Notes: generated by a model not told the origin, from the sequence alone. A stretch of 15,265 nt of DNA from Methanoregulaceae archaeon (GCA_013331415.1 DUGL01000169.1:1-15265), one strand, 5' to 3'. Positions 1 to 7,011 are shown, numbered from the stretch's first letter. Translations and numbers: made by a program.

Positions 1-341
1 CCGCTCGTCGCGACCATCACCGGGTCGACCACCAGCGGGATCCCGCGGGGGAGGTGGCGGGCGACCGCCCGGATCATCCCGGCGGTGCCGAGCATCCCGG
101 TCTTGATCGCCCGGATATCGAAGTCCGCGAGGACCGCCTCGAGCTGGAGGAGGACGGTATCCTCCGGGACCATGGTGTAGCCGAGGACTCCCCGCGTGTT
201 CTGTGCGGTGACCGCCGTGATCACGGTCGTTCCCCAGACCCCGAGGGCGACGAACGTCTTCAGGTCGGCCTGGATCCCGGCACCGCCACCGGAGTCGGAG
301 CCGGCGATCGTGCAGGCCGCGGGAGGTGGCTGTTCGTCCAT
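1..341 (-). CDS. thiD: ThiD-type hydroxymethylpyrimidine (phosphate) kinase, N-terminal part
   Basis: Phosphorylates HMP and HMP-P to HMP-PP in cytosolic thiamine synthesis (family knowledge). The visible 113 residues hold the ribokinase-like signature AGSDSGGGAGIQADLKTF close to the N terminus, then ITAVTAQNT, IKTGMLG and VDPVMVATSG, all in the order expected for ThiD. The gene is cut by the left window edge, so the C-terminal half (catalytic GTGC-type loop, and any ThiN fusion common in archaea) is not visible. I chose the ATG at 341 because it puts the signature at the usual distance from the start and a TTTTAC element lies about 28 bp upstream; an in-frame ATG at 380 would add 13 residues. 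Neither start has a convincing Shine-Dalgarno. It lies downstream of hicBA on the same strand, but a T-run and a structured gap separate them. Confidence 0.93.
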   Translation of the reverse strand, partial: MDEQPPPAACTIAGSDSGGGAGIQADLKTFVALGVWGTTVITAVTAQNTRGVLGYTMVPEDTVLLQLEAVLADFDIRAIKTGMLGTAGMIRAVARHLPRGIPLVVDPVMVATS

Positions 342-394
342 GATCTGTGGTGGTTCGTGTACCGGTAAAAGGGTGCCCATGAAGTGCCCGGTTT

Positions 395-457
395 CCTGCC
401 GCTCACACCTTCACCAGCGAGAAGGCAGGGTAGTATCCGGTTGTCTGCATAACCCGG
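395..457 (-). promoter_or_regulatory. Two hairpins upstream of thiD
   Basis: On the minus strand the gap upstream of thiD can fold into two stems. One has arms CCTGCC/GGCAGG (395-400 with 424-429), and one pairs CCGGGTT with AACCGG with one bulged G (437-442 with 451-457). They would lie in a leader RNA only if transcription starts near the AT-rich stretch at 478-487. A closer TATA-like element (365-370) would bypass them. I could not align this to the conserved core of the TPP riboswitch. Confidence 0.3.
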
Positions 458-479
458 AAATCAGCTGAGACAGGGAAAT

Positions 480-486
480 AAAAAAA
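480..486 (-). terminator. T-run terminator after hicBA
   Basis: The minus strand has seven consecutive T about 12 bases after the hicA stop, preceded by the short palindrome AACCGGTT. U-runs are the usual archaeal termination signal. The same AT-rich stretch could also act as a TATA element for a longer thiD transcript. Confidence 0.5.
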
Positions 487-498
487 CCGGTTTGTCAA

Positions 499-738
499 TT
501 ATTTTTTCAAGCGTGAAGAATACTTCACGAATTCGTCAATGGACATCTCCAGGTCCTCCCGAATAATCTTCCTGAGGAGTCCTTTGGGGATATCTCCGTT
601 CCCATGAAGGGGGACCGTGGTTACCCGTCCATCGGCAGAACGCATCCTCACGTGCGAACCCCTGGTACGGACGATCTCAAAGCCCATGGATTGGAGGAGC
701 GTGATCAGGTCCCGCCCCTTGATTACGGGCAGCGTCAT
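499..738 (-). CDS. hicA: HicA-family mRNA interferase toxin
   Basis: 79-residue protein of the HicA/YcfA family, whose members cleave mRNA and are neutralised by HicB. Visible family marks are the N-terminal KGRDLITLLQSMGFE helix, then RGSHVRM with the expected catalytic histidine at residue 29, the GDIPKGLLRKIIRE stretch, and a double-stranded-RNA-binding-like fold length. The ATG at 738 overlaps the hicB stop by 4 bases (ATGA), so the pair is translationally coupled, and AGGAAG inside the end of hicB can serve as ribosome site. The antitoxin-first order is common for hicBA. All key residues look intact, so I expect an active toxin. Confidence 0.9.
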   Translation of the reverse strand: MTLPVIKGRDLITLLQSMGFEIVRTRGSHVRMRSADGRVTTVPLHGNGDIPKGLLRKIIREDLEMSIDEFVKYSSRLKK

Positions 739-956
739 GCTTCCTGGATAATCTCCAGCTCCCGGAATCCTACGAACGTATTGAGCTCCCCCGTATCAGT
801 CTCCTCGAGACAGATCCCGATGACTTCACGGATCTTTTCGAGCGCTTCATCGATCGTCCGCCCAAACGTGTGGCACCCCTTGAAAAGCGGACAGGATGCG
901 ATGAAGCACCCGTCTTCGTCCGTCTCGATGATAATTGGCACGTGGAGCTTTTTCAT
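735..956 (-). CDS. hicB: HicB-family antitoxin
   Basis: About 73 residues with the HicB/UPF0150 partial RNase H-like fold: a first strand KLHVPIIIE, then DEDGCFIASCPLFKGCHTFGRTIDEALEKIREVI. It is expected to bind and block HicA. It ends soon after the fold (LNTFVGFRELEIIQEA) and has no visible helix-turn-helix or ribbon-helix-helix domain, so autoregulation through its own DNA-binding domain is doubtful. Start: an in-frame GTG at 962 gives two more residues, but GGGAG at the proper distance before the ATG at 956 favours 956. A TATA-like box lies about 34 bp upstream of it. Confidence 0.88.
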   Translation of the reverse strand: MKKLHVPIIIETDEDGCFIASCPLFKGCHTFGRTIDEALEKIREVIGICLEETDTGELNTFVGFRELEIIQEA

Positions 957-985
957 ACTCACTCCCGTGGTATATGCATATTCTG

Positions 986-993
986 CTATATAA
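986..993 (-). promoter_or_regulatory. TATA box of hicBA
   Basis: TTATATAG on the minus strand, centred about 34 bp before the hicB ATG, predicts a start of transcription near 964 and a leader of about 8 bases that just holds the GGGAG ribosome site. The position fits an archaeal box A. Confidence 0.6.
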
Positions 994-1186
994 TGTAACG
1001 GTCAGAGACGTGTTCAACCCTTTCTGACTGGTCTTTGAGACCGTCAAACATCTGATAAACCATGCAACAGGGAATATTCACAGGGATTTTGTTCAGAACG
1101 CACATCACGAAATCATCGTCCCCGGTATCGCGGGGGTTCCTATGGTCCCGGCCACCCTCCCGATCCTCACCTCCCCCAGCGGAGGT

Positions 1187-1194
1187 TTTAATAC
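1187..1194 (+). promoter_or_regulatory. TATA box of the TPR gene
   Basis: TTTTAATA lies about 29 bp before the ATG at 1219, and no Shine-Dalgarno is seen between them. This spacing predicts a leaderless or nearly leaderless mRNA. Confidence 0.55.
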
Positions 1195-1218
1195 CCCTTT
1201 CCTCATCAGACTGATCTA

Positions 1219-2235
1219 ATGCGCGAAGCCGTGTCTGCCGGAGAGTACCCGCCGGCAGCCACTCACCGGTATGGCACGAGCCCGGGACGCTACCAGTACC
1301 TGATGCGGCAGAACTCGCCCGAGGCCTTCTGCGCCGAGGGGGTCCGCCTCTCGCGGAAGAAGCGGCACGAGGAGTCCGTGTACTGGTTCGGGCTCGCCCT
1401 GGAGCAGGACCCGTCCTGCCGCCCGGCCCTGCTCGGCCTCGGGTTCGCCCTCGGGAAACTGGGGAGGTACGACGAGGAGATCCAGTGCTGCGACCGGGTG
1501 CTTGCCCTCGACCCCCGGTCGGCAGACGCGCTCCTGATGAAAGGGTTCGCACTCGGGAAACAGGGGGACTTCCACGGCAAGCTCGCATGCTGCGGGCAGG
1601 CGCTCGCGATCAACCCGGACTCGGCGACGGCCTGGAACATGAAGGGCCAGGCCCACGGGATGCTGGAAGATTACGAAGAGGAACTGGCGTGCTGCGAGCA
1701 GGCGGCCCTGCTCCGGCCCCGGTACATCGGGGCATGGGTCAACATGGGCTACGCCCTCGTCCAGCTCGGTCGCTACCGGGATGCCATCCGGGCATGCAAC
1801 CGGGCAATCCGGATCTACCCCCACTTCATGGCGGCATGGGTCACCAAGGGGATCGCGCTCTGCGGGCTTATGGAGTACCACGCGGCGCTGGACTGCTTCG
1901 AGTACGCCGGGGAGGAAGCGTCCGGGAGCACCCGGGCCCTGTACTGGCGGGGGCTCGCACTCTCCCGGACCGGGCAGTTCCGCGAAGCCATCGACTGCCT
2001 CACAAGAGTCGTTGACCGGGACGCCCGGTACGCCGATGCCTGGGTCATCCTCTCCAACTGCCACTTCATGCTCGGCAACCTGGACGAGTCCGGGCGCTGC
2101 TTCATGACCGCGTACGGGATCGACAAGCAGGACATCCGGGAACTGGTCAGGAAGAGTATCACGAACTGGCGGCAGGGCAACAGCCGCGAGGCCCTCCAGC
2201 ACATGTCCGGCGTATTCGGCATCCTCCTGCGGTGA
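1219..2235 (+). CDS. Tetratricopeptide repeat (TPR) protein with aligned cysteines
   Basis: 338 residues made almost entirely of TPR units. From residue 67 to 304 the repeats keep an exact 34-residue period (67, 101, 135, 169, 203, 237, 271), with one further unit before (33-66) and a partial one after. Typical marks are AWxxKGxAL and LxxxxxYxxAIxxxxxAIxxxP. There is no signal peptide, membrane segment or other domain, so it is probably a cytosolic scaffold for protein binding. The partner is unknown. Unusual is a cysteine at the same place in the second helix of seven successive repeats (residues 90/91, 124/125, 158/159, 193, 226, 260, 294), doubled to CC in the first three. The gene is monocistronic, divergent from hicBA, and has a TATA box 29 bp upstream. 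Confidence 0.9.
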   Translation: MREAVSAGEYPPAATHRYGTSPGRYQYLMRQNSPEAFCAEGVRLSRKKRHEESVYWFGLALEQDPSCRPALLGLGFALGKLGRYDEEIQCCDRVLALDPRSADALLMKGFALGKQGDFHGKLACCGQALAINPDSATAWNMKGQAHGMLEDYEEELACCEQAALLRPRYIGAWVNMGYALVQLGRYRDAIRACNRAIRIYPHFMAAWVTKGIALCGLMEYHAALDCFEYAGEEASGSTRALYWRGLALSRTGQFREAIDCLTRVVDRDARYADAWVILSNCHFMLGNLDESGRCFMTAYGIDKQDIRELVRKSITNWRQGNSREALQHMSGVFGILLR

Positions 2236-2643
2236 TCCCGGCCGCTCCCGCGCTGGTCCGGCCCGGATAAAAAAACAGAGTTTCTGCCCGTTTTTTCCCT
2301 GGTTTTGCCACTGATCTGCATGCAGGGTGATATACTTTTATGAGAAGAGGCTACAAATACAACAGACAGCCAGACCACGGAAACCGAGGTACAGGAACAT
2401 GGGGAGCAGCACCGGTGACAGCCCCGATGCAAAACCCGGCCACCGGGCCCGGTGTCCTTTCCCGTGCCATCCGGGCGTGCGGTGAATAGATCGGTACCGT
2501 TATGCGGACCACTCACTACAGCACGTACCCCCTGCTCCTCTGTTATGGATATGCCGGGGGCATCCATCCACCGGATCACCACGAGCGCCCTGAACGAAGA
2601 CCATGAATATTTTCTCCCGAAATACCAGGATGATACACCAGCC
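2236..2643. other. Gap with palindromes between TPR and zinc-ribbon genes
   Basis: No convincing gene. After the TPR terminator there is a TATA-like element (TATACTTT, 2331-2338), then three perfect palindromes: CACCGGTG (2410-2417), CACCGGGCCCGGTG (2441-2454) and CGGTACCG (2492-2499). A second TATA-like element, AATATTTTC (2606-2614), sits about 35 bp before the likely start of the next gene. If transcription starts near 2360 the next gene has a structured leader of about 280 bases; if it starts near 2634 the palindromes lie in untranscribed DNA or in a separate RNA. A 49-codon open frame (2340-2489) begins only a few bases after the TATA element and resembles no protein I know. Confidence 0.45.
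2276..2296 (+). terminator. Terminator of the TPR gene
   Basis: About 40 bases after the stop codon a small CAGA/TCTG hairpin is followed by six T (2291-2296). The A-run before the hairpin could pair with the T-run. Confidence 0.45.
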
Positions 2644-3096
2644 ATGACACGCATGCACGCACCCCACACCACCTGCCCCGGATGCCGGGAGGAGGTCTAC
2701 CTGGAAGAGCTCGTACGGGGGTGCTGCCCCCTCTGCGGCTGTACGCTCGGGGACTTTGACGAGCAGGAGAGCGACCTCGAGGAGATGATCGAGCGCTCCG
2801 ATCTCCCCTGGCTCGTCTTCACCTACTTCCTCTTCAAGCGCTTCCTCGAGATCGGGGCAAGCCCGCTCCAGATCATGCAGCTCGTCGCAGCCTTCAACGA
2901 CCAGGACCTCCAGGGCACCGGGCTGAAACCCGATACCCGGTTCGTGCTCGAGGTCCCGATGACCCGGCTCGATGCCCTCCGGCCCAAGCGCTGCGCAACG
3001 TGCGGGAAGCTCTTCATAACCCGCGGCAGGAAGATGGTGGCCGGCGACCTCGCGGCCCCGGGCGTCCGGTACCGGTACTACTGCGACGGGTGCTGA
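2644..3096 (+). CDS. Small protein with two CxxC zinc-binding clusters
   Basis: 150 residues, family not recognised. The N-terminal cluster has CPGC and, about 17 residues on, CCPLCGC. The C-terminal cluster has CATCGK and ends the protein with CDGC. Each looks like a zinc ribbon. Between them lies a mostly helical, acidic-then-hydrophobic stretch (EESDLEE-like, then WLVFTYFLFKRFLEIG and IMQLVAAFNDQDL). There is no clear membrane segment. The frame is open back to 2452, but that extra part is low in complexity and lacks family character; the ATG at 2644 puts the first CxxC at residue 12 and has AGGATGAT a few bases upstream. An ATG at 2653 is also possible. A role in nucleic-acid or protein binding is only a guess. 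Confidence 0.75.
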   Translation: MTRMHAPHTTCPGCREEVYLEELVRGCCPLCGCTLGDFDEQESDLEEMIERSDLPWLVFTYFLFKRFLEIGASPLQIMQLVAAFNDQDLQGTGLKPDTRFVLEVPMTRLDALRPKRCATCGKLFITRGRKMVAGDLAAPGVRYRYYCDGC

Positions 3097-3228
3097 AGAG
3101 AGCAGGGGTTTCTCACGGGAAGCAGGAGAAATTATACACCCGCCTGATTTTCCCGGGTTTCTGGTGTTCCTTCACAGGATTCCGCCATAGAGTTCCCTCA
3201 TGAGCGGCTGTCGCATCTGCCCGGCGAT

Positions 3229-3798
3229 TCAGCTGCCCGAAATCCCCTTTGCTGCAAGGAGTGTGGTTACCCGGAGCACTTCATGGGCTTCTGTATATCC
3301 TGATTCGACTGCCCGTCCATAGAGCGTCGAGAGCAGCACATCGGTATCCTTGAGGTACTTCTGCCGGTCCTCTCTCCCTTTCACGGCATCCAGCACATTA
3401 TCCAACCGGTCGCAGATCTTGACCAGCGTTGCACCGGGGGGTGCAGCGTTGATCCGGGCGAGTGATTCCTGCAGCCGCTGCTCCTCCTCAATGGATTTGT
3501 CCTTCGTCAGGGCTTTGACGATCTGATAGACCGTGATGGCATCGTCTCCCGGGAGACAAAACGATGAGAGGCCATAGGCCACCGTGGTCTCGCCATGGCT
3601 GCAGTCCTCGATCACATCATGCAGCCAGGCGGCAATCACCTCCGTATACCCGCCACCAAAGACCGTCACCAGTCCTGCCACGCGGGCAGGGTGGATGATG
3701 TACAGGGTCACGCCGTCATCCCGGAACTGCCCGTCGTGGGCCTTCGCAGCAAGGGCTGAAGCAGCATGGATCGCACGGATCTGCCAGGGTTCCATCAT
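3229..3798 (-). CDS. RelA/SpoT-type HD-domain hydrolase, stand-alone
   Basis: 189 residues matching the HD hydrolase half of RelA/SpoT and the small MESH1-like enzymes. Visible metal and active-site marks: AKAHDGQFRDDG (H21), YIIHPARVA (H36), AAWLHDVIED (H60-D61) and KICDRLDN (D130), plus the ALTKDKS stretch. No synthetase or TGS/ACT domain is present, and the length fits a complete single domain. By homology it would remove pyrophosphate from (p)ppGpp or a related nucleotide, but archaea generally lack a known (p)ppGpp synthetase, so the true substrate is uncertain (NADPH or another nucleotide is possible). Two adjacent ATGs (3798, 3795) could start it. It is convergent with the zinc-ribbon gene and stands alone. 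Confidence 0.85.
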   Translation of the reverse strand: MMEPWQIRAIHAASALAAKAHDGQFRDDGVTLYIIHPARVAGLVTVFGGGYTEVIAAWLHDVIEDCSHGETTVAYGLSSFCLPGDDAITVYQIVKALTKDKSIEEEQRLQESLARINAAPPGATLVKICDRLDNVLDAVKGREDRQKYLKDTDVLLSTLYGRAVESGYTEAHEVLRVTTLLAAKGISGS

Positions 3799-4154
3799 CA
3801 GGGGCTTGATTGTACCATGGATTGATAATAGTATCTTCCTGTTGGAGAGAGGAATATCTGGCCGGAGTGGTCAGGATCTCTTTTTGATTATTTGGAGATT
3901 ACCGGACGCTGAACAATCGGGCGGGCCGGCTGCCTTCAGGGTTTCCCCTCAAAAAACTGCCCGGGCACACTACTCCTGCCTCCCCGGGAATACCGGGACC
4001 GGGGCAACCACGGAGCCGGAGAGTACAGAGGAGCGTGTCGGGAAGAGGCCCCCGGTCCCACGTGAGACAAGGAAGACAGGAGAGACCATCGGTATGATAC
4101 CGGCAGGAAACGGTACAGATGACCACATACCCGGGGTGTAACGGGCAGGGCTGT
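3799..4154. other. Gap between HD hydrolase and proS
   Basis: Its left end holds the HD gene promoter. The rest would be downstream of the minus-strand proS unit. I see no convincing gene, no T-run on the minus strand that would make a clear proS terminator, and no tRNA. Open frames crossing it have no family character. Confidence 0.5.
3824..3832 (-). promoter_or_regulatory. TATA-like box of the HD hydrolase gene
   Basis: ACTATTATC on the minus strand is centred 30 bp before the start codon at 3798. No Shine-Dalgarno lies in between, which suggests a short or absent leader. Confidence 0.45.
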
Positions 4155-5588
4155 TCAGTACGACCGCCCAACGAGCGCCGCGGTCCCCGGTTTTCCGCAG
4201 GCGACACAGGGGCCCTCGCACGGCGGGGCACATGCGGCCTGCACCTCGGTCCCGAGCACGCTCGCGTTCACGGTCTCTTCGATGAAATCGGCACACTCCC
4301 GTTCCCCGCACCAGGGCACGATCGCGACACCGTGCTCCACTGCGGCAGACATCTCCTCGATCGTGGTGACAACGCGGGCATGCGTCCGCATATGCTCCTC
4401 CCCGCGTTCCGAAAGCGCCGCAGCAACCCCGTCAAGGACCGTCCCGACTCCCGGAGCGAGCGAGCTCCGCGGAATCGTGCTCTTCTCCCCGAGCCGGGTG
4501 ACCGCGGTCACCTGCCCGGCATCGATGTCCCGCGGCCCGACCTCGAGCCGGAGCGGGACGCCCCGCATCTCCCAGTAGTAGTACTTGGCGCCGGGCCGGA
4601 GATCCCGCGTGTCGGTCTTCACCCGGAACCCGGCCGAGGAGAGCGTACCTGCAACCTCCTCTGCCGCCGCGAGCACCTCCTCCTTTCGCTTCCCGATGGT
4701 GATCGGCACCACCACGACCTGCACCGGGGCGACGGATGGCGGGAGCACGAGCCCCTTCCCGTCGCCGTGCGTGCTGATCAGCGCCGCTATCGACCGCTCC
4801 GATATCCCGTAGCAGGTCTGCTGGGCGTACTGCTGCTCCCCGCGCTCGTCCTCGAATGTGATCGAGAACGTCTTTGAGAAGTGGTCCCCGAGGTGGTGGA
4901 CCGTCCCGATCTGGAGCGTCCGCCCGTCGGGCATGATCGTGTCCACCGCGATGGTATAATCGGCGCCCGGGAACTTGTCCCAGTCCGGCCGCTTCGAGAC
5001 GATCACCGGGACCGCGAGCGCCGCATAGAACTGGCGGTAGAGGGCGATTGCCGCCTGCACCTGCCGCTCCGCGTCCTCCCAGCTGGCATGGACCGTGTGC
5101 GCCTCCTTAAACGAGGTGATCTCCCGGAGCCGGATGAGCGGCCGCGTGTGCTTGGTCTCGTACCGGAACGAGTTCACGATCTGGTAGATCCGCAGCGGCA
5201 GGTCGGCATGGGACCGGACCCAGAGGTGGTACATCGGGTAGATCGCGCACTCGCTCGTCGGCCGGAGCGCGAGCTTCACCTCGAGCGGCGATGTCCCCCC
5301 GTGGGTGACCCAGTACACCTCCTCCTCAAACCCCTTGATGTGCTCGGCCTCCTTGGCGAGCTCGGTCTCCGGGATCAGGAGAGGGAAGAGCGCCTCCTCG
5401 TGGTCGTGGTCAAGGAGCGACCGGAGAATACCGTACACGTTCTTCCGGAGGGCAAACCCGAACGGGTACCAGACGTACAGCCCCTTCACCGGGTACCGGA
5501 CGTCCATGATCTCTGCCCGCCATAACACCTCGTTGTACCAGCCGCTGAAATCCTCTTTCTGCGGCAGTGCGCCCTGCTCCACCTCCAT
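4155..5588 (-). CDS. proS: Prolyl-tRNA synthetase, archaeal/eukaryotic type
   Basis: Class II enzyme that charges tRNA-Pro with proline in the cytosol. 477 residues, the usual length for the short archaeal form. The class II core is clear: RPTSE (about 109-113), then FRYETKHTRPLIRLRE as motif 2, and GISERSIAAL with GDGKGLVLPPSVAP as motif 3. An anticodon-binding domain follows (from about VQVVVVPI), with a C-terminal zinc domain holding CGEREC and the CxxxCxxxCxxC cluster near residue 453. The protein ends in the family's typical terminal tyrosine (SY). There is no bacterial-type editing insertion. The start has GAGGG seven bases upstream, overlapping the stop of the SpoIIM-like gene, so it is the last gene of the DUF63-SpoIIM-proS unit. 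Confidence 0.97.
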   Translation of the reverse strand: MEVEQGALPQKEDFSGWYNEVLWRAEIMDVRYPVKGLYVWYPFGFALRKNVYGILRSLLDHDHEEALFPLLIPETELAKEAEHIKGFEEEVYWVTHGGTSPLEVKLALRPTSECAIYPMYHLWVRSHADLPLRIYQIVNSFRYETKHTRPLIRLREITSFKEAHTVHASWEDAERQVQAAIALYRQFYAALAVPVIVSKRPDWDKFPGADYTIAVDTIMPDGRTLQIGTVHHLGDHFSKTFSITFEDERGEQQYAQQTCYGISERSIAALISTHGDGKGLVLPPSVAPVQVVVVPITIGKRKEEVLAAAEEVAGTLSSAGFRVKTDTRDLRPGAKYYYWEMRGVPLRLEVGPRDIDAGQVTAVTRLGEKSTIPRSSLAPGVGTVLDGVAAALSERGEEHMRTHARVVTTIEEMSAAVEHGVAIVPWCGERECADFIEETVNASVLGTEVQAACAPPCEGPCVACGKPGTAALVGRSY

Positions 5589-5598
5589 CAGGCAACCC

Positions 5599-6159
5599 TC
5601 AAGCTACACCAGCTATGATTCCCGGCGTAATAAATGCCTCTGTGACTGCCGCGAGGGTGACCAGGGGAAGGACGACGAGGAGAAACGTCCGGCCCAGCCG
5701 GGCTGCTTCTGCCGCCGCATCCCCCTGCCCCTGCCATTCGGCCCAGAGTGCCCCCGCAAGGAGGAACCCGAGGGTTCCGGCGATGATGAAGGCCGGGATC
5801 TCGAAGATCCCGTGGGGGACGAGGGCAGCCGCAATGAAGAGTGCCCCCTGCTGCTGCCGTATGAGCTCGACGATCGACCCGATCACGACGCCATTGGTCA
5901 TGATCACGAGCGCAGTCAGGAGCCCAAACGATGCCCCACCGAGAAACATGATCAGGCAGGCCTGGAGGTTGTTGAGAAAGAGGGTGAGCGCAAGGACAGC
6001 CGGCGGGCTCCCGAGCAGGTCACCGGAGAACGCTTCCCTGAAGAGGTCGAGCACCTGCTGCCCGGCGGCCGGGTCCTGCACGGTCGCACCAACACCCAGA
6101 GCGAGCGAGAGGGCAAAGAGAACCGAGGTAGCGACCAGCCAGCGCCGGAAATCAGACAT
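5599..6159 (-). CDS. SpoIIM/DUF95-family membrane protein
   Basis: 186 residues with about five hydrophobic segments (roughly 8-25, 54-75, 76-97, 106-138, 158-182). The family mark LVPHGIFEIPAFIIAG (about 113-128), preceded by NNLQA and MTNGVVIG, places it in the stage II sporulation protein M/DUF95 family. That family is widespread in archaea that make no spores, so the name is historical; the bacterial member works with peptidoglycan-remodelling partners, which does not carry over to a methanogen. The gene overlaps the end of the DUF63 gene by 8 bases and its stop is 10 bases before proS, so all three are probably one transcript. The function is unknown. Confidence 0.88.
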   Translation of the reverse strand: MSDFRRWLVATSVLFALSLALGVGATVQDPAAGQQVLDLFREAFSGDLLGSPPAVLALTLFLNNLQACLIMFLGGASFGLLTALVIMTNGVVIGSIVELIRQQQGALFIAAALVPHGIFEIPAFIIAGTLGFLLAGALWAEWQGQGDAAAEAARLGRTFLLVVLPLVTLAAVTEAFITPGIIAGVA

Positions 6160-7000
6160 AGAGGACCATCCGCACCATGTTCCGGACCGCCGGTGCGAGC
6201 CCGACCGTGATCATCGCGAGCAGGATCAGGTGCCAGAGTTCCGGCGCCCCTTCCTCCCGGTAGTGCTGGAGGACCCAGATGCCCGGGAAGAGGACCGCCA
6301 GCTTGAGCGGGAACATCACGAATGCCGTGCCGGCAAGTTCGATCAGGTTCGAGCCGACGACGTGCACCTCCATGTACGGGATCTCGTGGAGGTCGATCCC
6401 GTAACTCGTCGCGCTCGCATCGAGGAGCTGGCCGAAGAGGAGGGCTCCGTACAGGGGGTCCGCCACATAGCGCCAGCCGAGGAGGTAGCGCATCACCCCG
6501 TACACGAGCAGGGTCGTGGCCACGCCCATGCCAAGGATGATCACGAGGACGCTCGCTGCCAGCACCCCGTTTGACAGGCCAAACGAGACCAGGAGCCCGG
6601 CCACCACCCCGCAGGAGAGAACGCCGGCCCCGGCATACCACCGGGCATAGTCCCGCACGAGCCCTGCTTTCCCGGCAGAGGCGCACACCACCAGGACCGT
6701 CACCGTGAATGCGAAGAGCACAATGTAGATAAGCGGTGTCACGAGCAGGTACTGCCAGGGCGGGCTGATCATCCCGGTGTCCTCGACGACCCGGAGGAGC
6801 CCGCCGAGCACCACGTACGGGAGCGTGGCAAGGATGAACCGGCTGTCAACCTGGACGATCGCTGACCGGGAGAGCCACCGGTAAATGATATATATTGCCA
6901 CGATCAGAAGCAGAGCATAGGTGAGGGTGTCGACGATATTATACGGCTGGCCGTATACGATGGGATCTACGTAGTATTTGTAGATGAAGTCCCAAATCAT
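6152..7000 (-). CDS. DUF63-family polytopic membrane protein
   Basis: 282 residues with about seven or eight hydrophobic segments (near 24-41, 56-70, 84-106, 121-142, 145-170, 217-246 and 255-280). Marks I associate with DUF63, an archaeal family of unknown function, are YVDPIVYGQPYNIVDTLTYA at the N terminus, GQLLDASATSYGID near 190-203, and GLAPAVRNMVRM near the C terminus. The polar residues in the DASAT segment and the HEIPYMEVH loop could line an active site or channel, but this is a guess. It is the first gene of the unit with the SpoIIM-like gene and proS. Its ATG lies 11 bp from the divergent egsA ATG, with no ribosome site, so it is probably read from a leaderless mRNA. Confidence 0.87.
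   Translation of the reverse strand: MIWDFIYKYYVDPIVYGQPYNIVDTLTYALLLIVAIYIIYRWLSRSAIVQVDSRFILATLPYVVLGGLLRVVEDTGMISPPWQYLLVTPLIYIVLFAFTVTVLVVCASAGKAGLVRDYARWYAGAGVLSCGVVAGLLVSFGLSNGVLAASVLVIILGMGVATTLLVYGVMRYLLGWRYVADPLYGALLFGQLLDASATSYGIDLHEIPYMEVHVVGSNLIELAGTAFVMFPLKLAVLFPGIWVLQHYREEGAPELWHLILLAMITVGLAPAVRNMVRMVLYV
6972..6980 (+). promoter_or_regulatory. Possible TATA-like box of egsA
   Basis: TAGTATTTG is centred about 35 bp before the egsA ATG at 7012 and lies inside the first codons of DUF63. It is a weak match to box A and rests mainly on position. Confidence 0.3.
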
Positions 7001-7011
7001 TCCTGATAGTA

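Noticed and set aside
342..498. TPP riboswitch before thiD
   Set aside because: The conserved CTGAGA and GGATAATGCCAGCG-like core could not be placed on the minus strand.
1216..2202. Long minus-strand open frame opposite the TPR gene (328 codons)
   Set aside because: It is a mirror of the GC-rich coding strand; the plus-strand TPR frame has clear repeats and this one has no family character.
2340..2489. Small 49-codon open frame after a TATA-like box
   Set aside because: Its ATG is only a few bases after the TATA element, so it would lie before the transcription start; no family resemblance.
2452..2643. 64-residue N-terminal extension of the zinc-ribbon protein
   Set aside because: Low-complexity sequence without structure, and a better start with upstream AGGATGAT exists at 2644.
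4119..5525. Plus-strand open frames opposite proS
   Set aside because: Arg/Pro-rich shadow translations of the proS gene.
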